A stretch of 64,000 bases of DNA from JACPPO01 sp965262505 (GTDB taxonomy: Bacteria > Acidobacteriota > Vicinamibacteria > Vicinamibacterales > UBA2999), in the NCBI GenBank assembly GCA_965262505.1, contig CBDHFM010000030.1, positions 620,001 to 684,000 on the forward strand, written 5' to 3'. Made by a program: the position numbers and the translations under genes. Every line of letters starts with the position of its first letter. Position 1 is the stretch's first letter. The notes under the pieces are model-generated. The model saw nothing but the letters and a program-made list of their open reading frames with translations. It searched no databases and had not been told where the DNA came from. This document shows, piece after piece, positions 8,085 to 17,217 of the stretch.

Positions 8085-9427
8085 TCACCTGCCGCGCGGC
8101 AGGGGCTTCTCCATGTCCGGGATGTTGACGTAGGTGGCCTGGTACCGAACCGGTCGTCCCTGTTCGTCGAGCCAGTTGATCGACTCGTTGAAGGCCACCG
8201 GCGGCGCGTCGCCGCGCGGCACCGTCGCCTCGACGATGAGGAGTCGGTTCTCGTGCATGTAGATCGACGCGAAGGTACGCGACTGGTCGGCGTTGTTGGT
8301 GAACCGCATTTCCACGCCCTGAACCAGGGCAATGCCACTCCAGTTCAGGGTTGTCACCGTGGCATCGCGTTCCAGAAATCTCCGAATCACGTACAGGAGC
8401 GCGCCGCGAATGTCGGTCTTCCAGTACCCAAGACCCCAGTCAGCGGTGCCCTGACACGTGGTCGTTCCCGGCGGGCACGACCGCGATCGCTCCATGAGCA
8501 GACGCTCGATCGGGTTGTAATCGACGACCGTCACGGAGTAGCGGCTCTGGCCTTCGCTCATGCTGTAGACGTGCGCCGGCAGGACCGCGCCGAACTGCGA
8601 AAACCAGGTCGTCTCCTGGATGGCGGGGTGGCCGGGGAAGATGGCGGTGAAGCGTTCTTCCTGACTGACGATCTCTTCCCAGTCGCCGCCGGTATCGGCT
8701 TGGACGACGCTCCGTGGAGCCTGTGGCGATGCGGTCTGGCCGAACGCCGAGTAATCGAGGGTCGTTCTCAGCGTGTTGCTCTCGAGCCCCGCGGAGTCGG
8801 CGACGCGTACCTGTAAATCGCATTTGGCCGCGCCGGGCGCGGAATGCTCGCGCGGATTACACTGCCGCTTTCGCGCGTGCCGGCCACGGTGCCGCGGACG
8901 ACTCCGGGCAGCGGCATGTCGCCGCACGCCGCCGTGAACCAGACGTACGGCGCCGCGCCAAGGTCATCAGAGCCATCGCTCGCCGCCAATTCAAGGTCGA
9001 GCGCCGCTGGATTCGAGCGCGCGCCCAGAATACGGAGCTCGGCGATGCGGGGCACGTGCGAGGGGATGGCCACCAGGGTCGAAATGGCGCGCCCTCCCGG
9101 AAACCGCAGGGTCAGTGTCCGATCGCCCGGCGCGGCATCCCTGCCCACATCAACAGTGATTGCCCACCACGTGTTCGCTCCCTGAAAATTGTCGCCACGC
9201 GTGACGTTCGACACCGTCACGCCCTGCGATGGGGCGATCTCCGGCTGAAGTTCGTCCACGGTCGTGACGACAAGATTGATGACGGTACTCCCCCCAACGG
9301 GGAGCTGCCGTGGATAAATGCCCTCGACTCGGAGCGGCAGCTGTGCCTCGGCGCGCTGCACACCAACTCCGAGACAGGCGGCAACGGTTACCGCAATCGC
9401 GATGAAGTAGCGAATTCCAGGGGACAT
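8085..9427 (-). CDS. Secreted protein of unknown function, broken by one frameshift
   Basis: Two overlapping frames clearly form one protein. The 5' part (from ATG 9427, behind GGGAGGT) has a signal peptide and Ig-like beta-rich sequence: LPLRVEGIYPRQLPVGGSTVINL, then NTWWAITVDVGRDAAPGDRTL. It runs to SVIRASIPRP, after which the sense switches frame to GAAKCDLQVRVADSAGLESNTL and continues to the stop at 8085 with a C-terminal domain (FTAIFPGHPAIQETTWFSQFG ... INWLDEQGRPVRYQATYVN). The switch lies at about 8831-8840, in a G/C-only palindromic run where a single missing base restores the frame. This is either an assembly indel or a young pseudogene. The family was not identified. Confidence 0.65.
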
Positions 9428-9616
9428 CAAGCACCTCCCGTTCTCACGGTTCAGCGGCGGCAAGGTAGCGGTGGCGGCTGGGTGTGTGACGCGACGCCCC
9501 CATCCCGCGCACGCCGATCTGGGCGGCAATCGCATACGGACCAAGCCGGTTTACGGTGCCGAACGGCGGTTTCGAAGCACGCCTGGATTCAAAACGTTGA
9601 TTTCCCCAGGCAAAGC

Positions 9617-9691
9617 TGGTGACCGGGGTGGGGATCGAACCCACGGCCCGCGCATTAAAAGTGCGCTGCTCTACCACTGAGCTACCCGGCC
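9617..9691 (-). tRNA. tRNA-Lys (anticodon TTT)
   Basis: A complete cloverleaf on the minus strand, from G1 at 9691 to an encoded CCA at 9617-9619. The acceptor pairs GGCCGGG with CCCGGTC (one G-U), the D arm is GCTCAGTGGTAGAGC, and the anticodon arm is GCGCA-CTTTTAA-TGCGC with TTT at 9657-9659. The T arm is GTGGG-TTCGATC-CCCAC. A 14-bp copy of its 3' end and flank recurs at 9753-9766. Confidence 0.97.
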
Positions 9692-9776
9692 GTGCCGCGA
9701 GCGCTTGAGTGTACCACGGGGGTTCCGGGTTCTGCGGCACGCCGGTCGGCGTAAGCTGGTGACCGGTTGGCCAATC

Positions 9777-10736
9777 GTGGATAGTGGATACCACCCGCAG
9801 CTTGCCACGCTCGTCACAGAGCCGCCCCGCGGCGACAGGTGGCTCCACGAGATCAAATTCGACGGGTACCGGATCGGCTGCCGTATCCTGAACGGCCGCG
9901 CGACGCTCATCAGCCGCAACGGCAAGGACTGGACGCACGTGTTCCCGGACATTGGCGACGCCGCCGTCCGGCTCGGCGTTCGCGACGCGCTGATCGACAG
10001 CGAGGTCGCCGTGCTGCTGCCCGACGGCCGCACGAGCTTTCAACGCCTACAACAGGCGGTCGCCGGACAGGACGCGCGGGCGCCACTCGTCTATTTCGTG
10101 TTCGATCTGCTCCGCCTCGAGGGCGACCGCCTCGATCGGCTGCCGCTCGAAGAGCGCAAGGCTCGGCTCCGAACGCTGGTACGCCGACGAAAGAGCGGAC
10201 GCATCCGTTACACGGATCATGTCGAGGGACACGGCGGCGCGTTTTTCGAACAGGCGTGCCGGCTTGGCCTCGAGGGGATCATCTCCAAGCGCCGCGATCT
10301 GCCCTACCGCGGAGGGCGGCACCCCGGATGGGTGAAGACGAAGTGCCGTCTGCGCCAGGAATTCGTCATCGGCGGCTTCACGGATCCAGCGGGGACGCGC
10401 GCGGGGCTCGGGGCGCTGGTCATCGGATACTACGAGAGCGACCGGCTCGTCTGGTCCGGCAAGGTCGGCACCGGCTTCACCCATGAGACGGCACTCGACC
10501 TTCGACGACGTCTCGACGCCATCGCGCGGACGGTATCTCCATTCGATCCGCCGCCCGCTGGCGCGTTGGGCCGGAACGCTCACTGGGTCGAACCCGCCCT
10601 CGTCTGCGAAGTGGCCTTCACCGAGTGGACCGGCGACGGCAGGATTCGCCATCCGTCGTTCCAGGGAATGCGGACCGACAAGAAGCCGCGCGACGTGAGG
10701 CGGGAGCGACCTGTCCATGCAGGAGGACTCGGGTAA
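9777..10736 (+). CDS. ATP-dependent DNA ligase (LigD ligase-domain type)
   Basis: About 319 residues from GTG 9777; the start is uncertain because no good ribosome-binding site is seen and GTG 9759 is also in frame. Motif I EIKFDGYR contains the Lys that is adenylated; DSEVAVL and EGIISKRRDLPY are later nucleotidyltransferase motifs and GWVKTKC is motif V. The C-terminal OB domain is complete (WSGKVGTGF ... EVAFTEWTGDGRIRHPSFQGMR). It joins DNA ends using ATP, as in bacterial NHEJ. No polymerase or nuclease domain is fused and no ku gene is nearby, so it is a stand-alone ligase. It begins within 90 bp of tRNA-Lys, next to a repeat of that tRNA 3' end. Confidence 0.85.
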   Translation: MDSGYHPQLATLVTEPPRGDRWLHEIKFDGYRIGCRILNGRATLISRNGKDWTHVFPDIGDAAVRLGVRDALIDSEVAVLLPDGRTSFQRLQQAVAGQDARAPLVYFVFDLLRLEGDRLDRLPLEERKARLRTLVRRRKSGRIRYTDHVEGHGGAFFEQACRLGLEGIISKRRDLPYRGGRHPGWVKTKCRLRQEFVIGGFTDPAGTRAGLGALVIGYYESDRLVWSGKVGTGFTHETALDLRRRLDAIARTVSPFDPPPAGALGRNAHWVEPALVCEVAFTEWTGDGRIRHPSFQGMRTDKKPRDVRRERPVHAGGLG

Positions 10737-10756
10737 TTGGGTTACACTCGAAGGCT

Positions 10757-11438
10757 GTGTCTACCACGGTACTGATAGGTCCCCCCGAACACCTGCCCCG
10801 CCCTGCGAGAGCGCCACAACCTCGGCAAGACGGACGCCTTCTCGGAGATAGACGCGCTACGCGCACTCGACGCCATCACACGGGAGCGGCCGAAGGTCGT
10901 GGCGATTGAACGCGGGTTTGCGGGTACCTCGCGCGGCGCGGCGCTCATCGAACGCGTCAAGGCGGATCCCCGACTGACCGCCTGCGAGATCCGGGTGGTT
11001 GCGTACGACAGCGACTACGCACGCGTGTCGCCGCGCAGCGAAGAACAAGCGAGCTCGGTTCCGGCAGCCGTCGCGCCGGGGCCGGCGGTCGTAGAAGCCG
11101 TGCCGCCGGCGGTTGCGCCACTTGACCAGCGCGGCACGAGGCGGGCGCAGCGCGTCCGGATCGCCGATGGCGTCGAAGTACAAATCGACGGCAATAAGGC
11201 GTCCCTGGTCGAACTGTCACCGGTCGGCGCCCAGGTTATCTCGCCGACCATCCTGAGGCCGAACCAGCGCGTTAGATTCACGCTCGCGGGCCCGACGAAA
11301 CCGACGCGGTGCCGCGCGGCCGTGGCCTGGGCCTCGTTGGAGATGCCACAGGGCGTCCCCCGCTACCGTGCCGGCATCGAGCTCTTCGACGCCGATCAGG
11401 CGACGATAACGCGCTTCATCCAGGCCAACAAGAAATAG
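10757..11438 (+). CDS. PilZ-domain protein with receiver-like N-terminus, one frameshift
   Basis: GTG 10757 opens VSTTVLIGPPEHLP. The sense then moves by one base within CCCC (10796-10799) to ALRERHNLGKTDAFSEIDALRALDAI...RPKVVAIERGFAG, which resembles a degenerate response-regulator receiver domain. After a Pro/Ala linker comes a PilZ-like domain (RRAQRVRIADGVEVQIDG, then ASLVELSPVGAQVISPTILRPNQRVRFTL and YRAGIELFDAD). PilZ domains often bind cyclic di-GMP, but here the RxxxR and D/NxSxxG motifs are only partly kept. One extra C explains the frame break, so this may be a sequence error. It is followed, convergently, by purA. Confidence 0.65.
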
Positions 11439-11462
11439 TCGGATTGAGGAGTCGTCGCGTCG

Positions 11463-12767
11463 CTAGACGTCCGGCCACCGCGCCACGACCGAGTCCGGCC
11501 GCAGGATCGTCTCGCCGCGATCCGAACCGGTCGAGATGACCGCGCAGGGCACGCCGCTCACGTCTTCAAGCCGCTCGATGTACCGCCTGGCCTCTCGCGG
11601 AAGCTGCTCCATGCGTGTCGCGCCCTTGGTGGGTGTGGACCAGCCAGGCAGCGTCTCGTAGATTGGCTCCGCGGCCGTGAGAGCGCGCAGGTCCGCGGGA
11701 AACTCCGAGAGCGTGCCGCCGGGCGTCCGATAGCCCGTGCACAGGAGAACCTCCGGCAGCCCGTCGAGCACGTCGAGCTTCGTGAGCGCCAGCGCATCCA
11801 GCCCGTTGATGCGCGCCGAGTAGCGAACAACGACCGCATCGAACCAGCCACAGCGGCGCGGACGGCCCGTCGACGCGCCGTATTCCTGGCCGCCCTCGCG
11901 CAGGCGATCGGCCAGCGCTCCCGAAATCTCCGTGGGCAACGGCCCCTCCCCTACACGCGTCGTGTACGCCTTGGCGACGCCAAGCACGCCGCCGATGGCC
12001 CGCGGCGGCACGCCCAGGCCCGTGCAGACCCCGCCGGCTGATGCGTTGGACGACGTGACGAATGGATACGTTCCGTGGTCGATGTCGAGCAGGGTGGCCT
12101 GTGCCCCTTCGAACAGCACCGCCTTCCCGTCCTGCATCGCCTGCGCGAGAAACAGAGACACGTCGGTGGCCCACGGTCGCAGCCGTTCGCCGTCCGCGAG
12201 CAGCTGCTCGAAGAGCGGCTTCCAGTCGAGCGTCGAGTCCAGGATGATCCGATTTCTGGCGTTTACGTTCTCGCGGACTTCCTGCTGCAGCGCGGCACGA
12301 TCCCCCAGCACATCGCAGATCCGGATGCCGCGGCGGCCGATCTTGTCCTCGTAGGCGGGGCCGATCCCGCGGGAGGTGGTGCCGATCTTCCGCTCGCCGC
12401 GCCTCGCCTCGGACAGCACGTCGAGTTCGCGGTGATACGGCAGGATTATATGGGCTTTTTCGCTGATCCGCAGGCGGCCGTCGACCGTGATGCCCAGGCC
12501 GGCCAGCTCGTCGATCTCCCTGAATAGCGCCTGTGGATCGACGACCACGCCATTACCAATGACGCACGTGACGCCCGGATGCAGAATGCCGGACGGAATC
12601 AGGTGGAGAACGAATTTCTTGCCCTCCACGTACACCGTGTGGCCGGCATTGTGGCCACCCTGGTATCGGGCCACCGCCGAGAAGCGCGGCGTGAGCATGT
12701 CGACAATCTTGCCCTTGCCTTCGTCGCCCCACTGCGCGCCAAGCACCACGATATTCGTCTTCGACAT
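11463..12767 (-). CDS. purA: Adenylosuccinate synthetase
   Basis: A 434-residue cytoplasmic enzyme making adenylosuccinate from IMP, aspartate and GTP in AMP biosynthesis. The family signatures are all present: WGDEGKGKIVD (residues 13-23, GTP phosphate loop with the catalytic Asp), GGHNAGHTV, TSRGIGPAYEDK, STGRPRRCGWFD and STPTKGATR. Length is normal for the family (about 430). It is transcribed alone and diverges from the ATPase gene across a roughly 400-bp region. Confidence 0.97.
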   Translation of the reverse strand: MSKTNIVVLGAQWGDEGKGKIVDMLTPRFSAVARYQGGHNAGHTVYVEGKKFVLHLIPSGILHPGVTCVIGNGVVVDPQALFREIDELAGLGITVDGRLRISEKAHIILPYHRELDVLSEARRGERKIGTTSRGIGPAYEDKIGRRGIRICDVLGDRAALQQEVRENVNARNRIILDSTLDWKPLFEQLLADGERLRPWATDVSLFLAQAMQDGKAVLFEGAQATLLDIDHGTYPFVTSSNASAGGVCTGLGVPPRAIGGVLGVAKAYTTRVGEGPLPTEISGALADRLREGGQEYGASTGRPRRCGWFDAVVVRYSARINGLDALALTKLDVLDGLPEVLLCTGYRTPGGTLSEFPADLRALTAAEPIYETLPGWSTPTKGATRMEQLPREARRYIERLEDVSGVPCAVISTGSDRGETILRPDSVVARWPDV

Positions 12768-13008
12768 TCACGCCTATCGTACCGCAGCGCCGCGACGATC
12801 ACGAAAACGTATCCGCCGCACGAGCCACAACGCAGGATCTCGGAGCGATCTCGGCCGGAACCATATCACGCGATTTCGAACGTCGGCCTGCGCTGAATGT
12901 CAACGGAAATGTTTTTCTGAAATTCATTTGACAAGTTCGCGCGCGCTTCATAGATTTCGGATCCTTCCTCATCATGACGAGCATGTGGATCAACGAACGT
13001 CTCACGAC
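12768..13008. other. Divergent intergenic region upstream of purA and the ATPase gene
   Basis: No gene is recognised. This part of the roughly 400-bp gap contains a sigma-70-like promoter pointing right (12928-12956) and must also hold the purA promoter. It is more A/T-rich than the surroundings around 12895-12965. Confidence 0.5.
12928..12956 (+). promoter_or_regulatory. Sigma-70-type promoter candidate
   Basis: TTGACA at 12928-12933 is followed by a 17-bp spacer and TAGATT at 12951-12956. This is close to consensus and lies in the only A/T-rich stretch nearby. It points to the small frame at 13009 and the ATPase gene at 13176. Confidence 0.5.
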
Positions 13009-13179
13009 ATGAGCGTCGGCGTCGTACGCGCGATTGACATTCCGGGCGTCGTGCCGGAACATGTGCCTCCGCTCTTCTGGAAGTGCGCAGGTTCGCTCCG
13101 CCGGGCCGCGCGCTCGAATGATCTCGGTGACAGTAGAGGCCGGTGGACACGCCGGAGCAGAAGCGGGGGAACGGCATGA
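13009..13179 (+). CDS. Possible 56-residue leader peptide
   Basis: A short frame, MSVGVVRAIDIPGVVPEHVPP..., lies between the promoter candidate at 12928 and the ATPase gene. Its stop codon overlaps the ATPase ATG as ATGA, which would couple translation. The N-terminal half looks protein-like (VVRAIDIPGVVPEH); the second half is Arg/Ser-rich and less convincing. No homologue is recognised, and it may simply be the 5' leader of the ATPase mRNA. Confidence 0.25.
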   Translation: MSVGVVRAIDIPGVVPEHVPPLFWKCAGSLRRAARSNDLGDSRGRWTRRSRSGGTA

Positions 13180-14333
13180 CAGGTCCGCGCGCTGGGTTCG
13201 AAAGACGGGTACTGGACACGCTCGAGGCGTCACCATCGCGTATCCCGGTGGTTCTTGGAGGGTGTGGCACAGGCCGGACCTGGCTCCTCCAACGCCTGCA
13301 CGCTCGCGCCGACCGAGGCACGGCGCAGTACATTGACGTTGAACGCTGCGCCACCACCCCGGAACGTTTCCTCCAGTCCGTGGTCACCTCATCGCCGCTC
13401 CGGCGGCAGGGGGCGGAACGAGGTCCGGCGACCGCCCGCGAGGTGTTCGAGACCCTCTGCGGCTTCCTCAACACTGCCCGCCAGCCGGGTGGCGGGCCCT
13501 GTACCTTTTTGCTCGACGAGGTGCTCGAACTGCGCACCTTTGAGAGCTTCCCCGGCCTGCGTCACGTGCTCCGCGAGCTGATCGAGTCGCTCTCGGCCAG
13601 CCCGAACCGCTTCGTGCTGACCACGCGGTACGTGGCGCGCGCACACCGCCTGTTGCGCGATGCCACCTCGCGCTTCGAGGTGATGCACCTGCCCCCTCTC
13701 TCGACGTCGGACGTGACCGATCTTCTGGCTCCCGCCTTCAACGGCTACGAGCAGACGCCGACGGACGACCGGGACTACCTGAGCCGCGCCGTGCAGGCGC
13801 TGACCGACGGCCGCGCGGCGTACGTGCACGAGATCGGCAACACGATGAGCCAGATGGGACGGGGTGCCGATCCAGTCAGCGCGTTGACCGCACTGCTCTC
13901 GGTGGGCGGCGCGCTCGACCGCTGGTGCCGCTTCTGCTACGAGCTGCGCCTCCATCGAGCCCGCGGCTACGGCGCGCTCAAGGCGATCCTCGACATCCTG
14001 GCGGACGAGGAGCCGCTCACGCTGACCCAGATCTCCCTGCGCCTGCACCGCACGCCGGGATCCACCAAGGACTACCTCTCGTGGCTGGAGGACGTCGATC
14101 TCGTCGCTGCCCGCCAGAAGCGCTACGCCTTCACCGACCCGCTCCTCCGGCTGTGGGTGCGCCTCCATTGCCGCCCGACGCCGCCGACCGACGAGGAGAT
14201 CGCCCGCGACGTGCAGCGCTATGCGCTGCTGCGCGTGCCGCACCAGGAAGAACCGGCGGCTGCGCTCGCGTACGCCGGTGAGGAAGCGTCGCCCGAAGAA
14301 CGGAAGGGCTGGGGGATTATCGAAATCGACTAG
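13176..14333 (+). CDS. AAA-type ATPase with C-terminal winged helix (archaeal-ATPase-like)
   Basis: A 385-residue cytoplasmic protein. ATG 13176 is used because GGGGGAA precedes it; an in-frame GTG at 13143 is possible. The P-loop is GGCGTGRTWLLQRL (about residue 30), Walker B is TFLLDEVLEL (about 115) and a sensor-like LTTRYVARA follows. The C-terminus carries a winged-helix domain (ILDILADEEPLTLTQISLRLHRTPGSTKDYLSWLEDVDLV) and ends with the FTDPLLRLWVRLH motif of the DUF234/archaeal-ATPase superfamily. These STAND-like NTPases have poorly known roles. Confidence 0.7.
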   Translation: MTGPRAGFERRVLDTLEASPSRIPVVLGGCGTGRTWLLQRLHARADRGTAQYIDVERCATTPERFLQSVVTSSPLRRQGAERGPATAREVFETLCGFLNTARQPGGGPCTFLLDEVLELRTFESFPGLRHVLRELIESLSASPNRFVLTTRYVARAHRLLRDATSRFEVMHLPPLSTSDVTDLLAPAFNGYEQTPTDDRDYLSRAVQALTDGRAAYVHEIGNTMSQMGRGADPVSALTALLSVGGALDRWCRFCYELRLHRARGYGALKAILDILADEEPLTLTQISLRLHRTPGSTKDYLSWLEDVDLVAARQKRYAFTDPLLRLWVRLHCRPTPPTDEEIARDVQRYALLRVPHQEEPAAALAYAGEEASPEERKGWGIIEID

Positions 14334-14374
14334 AACCGAGACCGACTAGGACAGCGCTCGCCTAGGACGCTCGC

Positions 14375-15304
14375 CTAGGACAACTTGTCGAGCGCCAACT
14401 TCGCGGCTTCCTGCTCCGCTGCTTTTTTCGCCTTCCCTGTCGCGCTGCCCAGCGTCTCTCCCTCGACAATCACCTCGACGGTGAACACTTTCCGGTGGTC
14501 GGGCCCTGACTCGGCGGCGACGCGATACTCCGGCAGCGAACGCCCCAGCGCCTGGACGCACTCCTGCAACGCCGACTTGTAATCCTGCCCCACGACGCTC
14601 TGGCCGGCGCCCTCTTCGATGGCGTCGCTCAACTCCCGTTCGAGGAAGGCCGCCGCCGCGGGCAGCCCGCCGTCCAGATAGACGGCCGCGATGAGCGCCT
14701 CGTACGCATCGGCCAGCAGCGCCTGCTTGAAGCGGCCGCCGGTCTTCTCCTCGCCCCGCCCCAGCAGCAGGTGCGCGCCCAGCTGCATCTCGTCCGCGCG
14801 CCGGGCCAGCGCCTGCGTCGAAACGACTGACGCCTTGATTTTGGATTTCTGTCCTTCGTCGGAATCGGGATACGCGTGAAAGAGGAGGTCGGCCACGACG
14901 AGGCCGAGGACGGCGTCACCGAGAAACTCGAGCGATTCGTTGTCGGCCACGCCGCCGGATGCATCCTCGGCGGCGCGCGACTTGTGCGTGAGCGCGTGCT
15001 CCAGGAGCCCGCGATCCTTGAACCGGTATCCCACCCGGTTTTCGATCTCCTCGAACTCGTCGCGCAGGCGCACCACGCCTGCGCCGACGTCTTCACGATG
15101 ACCCTCGATGATGCCCAGCGCCTCACCGGCGACCTCGTCGGCCACCGCAATCCGGATGTCGCCGAGCGAGTTGACCGCCATCGGCCAGATCGCCTGCGGG
15201 TTGCCGGAGATGCGGAAGCCCAGGATACCGTGGCTGTCGAGCAAGGCCACAATCACGCTGGCTTCGATGTCGGACCTGGTGGTGAACACGACACGCGGCG
15301 CCAT
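14375..15304 (-). CDS. rnc: Ribonuclease III with N-terminal DUF2007-like domain
   Basis: The 309-residue protein cleaves double-stranded RNA (rRNA processing). The RNase III core is intact: HALTHKSRA, NESLEFLGDAVLGLVVADLL (the signature with the catalytic acids), and LLADAYEALIAAVYLDGG (second acidic pair). A C-terminal dsRNA-binding domain follows (DYKSALQECVQALGRSLPEYRV ... GKAKKAAEQEAAKLAL). Ahead of this are about 80 extra residues (RVVFTTRSDIEASVIVALLDSHGILGFRISG ... IRIAVADEVAGEALGII) resembling DUF2007, a small signal-transducer-like domain. Ordinary bacterial RNase III is about 225-250 residues. ATG 15304 is used; a GTG lies directly before it. Confidence 0.9.
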   Translation of the reverse strand: MAPRVVFTTRSDIEASVIVALLDSHGILGFRISGNPQAIWPMAVNSLGDIRIAVADEVAGEALGIIEGHREDVGAGVVRLRDEFEEIENRVGYRFKDRGLLEHALTHKSRAAEDASGGVADNESLEFLGDAVLGLVVADLLFHAYPDSDEGQKSKIKASVVSTQALARRADEMQLGAHLLLGRGEEKTGGRFKQALLADAYEALIAAVYLDGGLPAAAAFLERELSDAIEEGAGQSVVGQDYKSALQECVQALGRSLPEYRVAAESGPDHRKVFTVEVIVEGETLGSATGKAKKAAEQEAAKLALDKLS

Positions 15305-15443
15305 CACGCCACCCTGCGCAGAACAGTCGTCAGACCGGTGCCGATGAGGAACGCGCGGCGGCCTGGAGTCGCGATAAACCAGACGCAGATGGCGGGCACG
15401 CGGTTGTGGATGAGGATGTTATCAGAGTACCCTTCCGTCCACC

Positions 15444-16601
15444 GTGAAACTCCGCGAGAACGCCGGCTTCAGCACGATCTGTATCCACGCGGGGCAAACG
15501 CCGGACGCTTCCACAGGGGCGATCGTCACGCCCATCTACCAGACGTCAACCTACGTGCAGGACGCGCTCGGTGTACACAAGGGGTACGAGTACGCGCGGA
15601 CGCAGAATCCGACACGTTCGGCGCTCGAGGGCAACCTCGCGGCCATCGAGAACGGTACGGCGGCGTTCGGCTTCGCCTCCGGCATGGCGGCCACGAGCGC
15701 GGTGATGACGCTCCTGCGATCAGGCGACCACGTGGTAGTCACCGACAACCTCTACGGCGGCACGTACCGACTGTTCGAGCACGTGCTGCGCAAGTACCAG
15801 CTGGACTTCACCTACACCGACACCTCGGATCTCGGCGCGATCGAGCGCGCCATCAGGCCGACGACCCGGCTGCTGTTTCTCGAGACGCCGACCAACCCGT
15901 CGCTGCGTCTCACCAACATCGCGGGTGCGTCCACGATCGCGCACGGGCATGGCATCGCGGTCGCCGTGGACAATACGTTTGCCAGCCCGTACGTCCAGCG
16001 GCCGATCGACTTCGGCGCCGACTTGGTGATCCACAGCACGACAAAGTTCCTGAACGGCCACTCCGACAGCGTGGGCGGCGCGGTGATCGCCGTCCGCGAC
16101 GATCACATCGACTGGCTCAGGTTCATCCAGAACGCGGAAGGGGCGATCATCGGGCCGATGGACGCCTGGCTGGTGCTGCGCGGCACCAAGACGCTGCCGA
16201 TCCGGATGGAACGGCACAACGCCAATGCGATGGCGCTGGCCGACCACCTGGCGTCGCACCAGAAAGTGGCGTCGGTGATCTACCCGGGGCTCCCGTCGCA
16301 TCCGCAGCACGAGCTCGCGTGCATCCAGATGCGCGGATTCGGGGGGTTGATCGCCTTCCGGATGGGCTCGTTCGAACGCGCGCGGTCGCTGCTCAACAGC
16401 GTTCGCCTGATGACCCTGGCCGAGAGCCTGGGCGGCGTCGAGACGCTCATCAGCCATCCTGCCACGATGACGCACGCCGCGGTGCCGCCGGAGCGCCGCC
16501 TCCAGATCGGGATTACCGACGACATGGTGCGGCTCTCCGTCGGCATCGAGGATCTGGACGACCTGAAGGACGACTTCGCGCAGGCGCTCGACCGCGTCTG
16601 A
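15444..16601 (+). CDS. Cys/Met metabolism PLP enzyme (cystathionine synthase/lyase type)
   Basis: A 385-residue cytoplasmic enzyme of the trans-sulfuration family. The PLP Lys is in IHSTTKFLNGHSDSVGG, with YARTQNPTR (phosphate-binding) and FASGMAATSAV before it, and the family ending LSVGIEDLDDLKDDF. It could be cystathionine gamma-synthase, gamma-lyase, beta-lyase or O-acetylhomoserine sulfhydrylase; sequence by eye does not decide. Start is GTG 15444. It diverges from rnc across 139 bp and is followed 9 bp later by the membrane protein gene, probably in one transcript. Confidence 0.9.
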   Translation: MKLRENAGFSTICIHAGQTPDASTGAIVTPIYQTSTYVQDALGVHKGYEYARTQNPTRSALEGNLAAIENGTAAFGFASGMAATSAVMTLLRSGDHVVVTDNLYGGTYRLFEHVLRKYQLDFTYTDTSDLGAIERAIRPTTRLLFLETPTNPSLRLTNIAGASTIAHGHGIAVAVDNTFASPYVQRPIDFGADLVIHSTTKFLNGHSDSVGGAVIAVRDDHIDWLRFIQNAEGAIIGPMDAWLVLRGTKTLPIRMERHNANAMALADHLASHQKVASVIYPGLPSHPQHELACIQMRGFGGLIAFRMGSFERARSLLNSVRLMTLAESLGGVETLISHPATMTHAAVPPERRLQIGITDDMVRLSVGIEDLDDLKDDFAQALDRV

Positions 16602-16610
16602 CACACGCAC

Positions 16611-17213
16611 ATGCTGACCACGGCACGGCGCTGGCTCCGCGCGATGTACGACTGGACGTTGCACTGGGCGGAATCACCCCAGGCGCTGACGGCCCTCTTC
16701 CTGATCGCGTTGGTTGAATCGTCGTTCTTTCCCATTCCTCCCGACGTCCTGCTCATTACGATCGTCGCTGCGCGGCCGCGCGCCTGGCTGCGCGCCGCGG
16801 CGGCCTGCGCGGGCGGGTCGGCGATCGGCGCGATGGTCGGCTACGCCATCGGGGCCGGGTTCATGGCCACGCTCGGCCAGCCGGTCGTCGACTTCTACGG
16901 CGCGCAGGCGCACTGGGACCGCGTGGTGGCGCTCTACAACGGCGAGTGGGGTGTCTGGTTTCTGGCGGGCGCGGCGTTCACGCCCATCCCGTTCAAGGTG
17001 GCGACGATCGCCGCCGGCGCCACGCAGATGCCGTTCGGACCCTTCGTGGTGATAAGCCTCATCGGGCGCGCCGCCCGGTTCGTGCTCGTCGCGGCCATCC
17101 TTCGCATCTTCGGAGCCCAGGTCCGCCGCCGGCTCGAAGCGCATTTCGACCTGGCCGCGCTGCTGTTCCTCGTGCTTCTGGTCGGCGGATTTCTCGTCCT
17201 GCGCCTGTTGTAA
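16611..17213 (+). CDS. YqaA/DedA-like (VTT domain) membrane protein
   Basis: A 200-residue inner-membrane protein with four to five hydrophobic segments. It has the family landmarks ESSFFPIPPDVLL (re-entrant segment with FPIPPD), FTPIPFKVATIAAGATQM and a C-terminal LLFLVLLVGGFLVLRLL helix. YqaA/DedA/SNARE-associated (VTT) proteins are thought to act as lipid scramblases or small-solute transporters; the YqaA subgroup is uncharacterised. It follows the PLP enzyme by 9 bp and converges with cutA. Confidence 0.85.
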   Translation: MLTTARRWLRAMYDWTLHWAESPQALTALFLIALVESSFFPIPPDVLLITIVAARPRAWLRAAAACAGGSAIGAMVGYAIGAGFMATLGQPVVDFYGAQAHWDRVVALYNGEWGVWFLAGAAFTPIPFKVATIAAGATQMPFGPFVVISLIGRAARFVLVAAILRIFGAQVRRRLEAHFDLAALLFLVLLVGGFLVLRLL

Positions 17214-17217
17214 TCCC

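Noticed and set aside
14876..16717. Long 613-codon plus-strand frame across rnc and the PLP enzyme gene
   Set aside because: It is the shadow of two strongly supported genes in a high-G+C region; His/Arg/Gly-rich composition with no family match.
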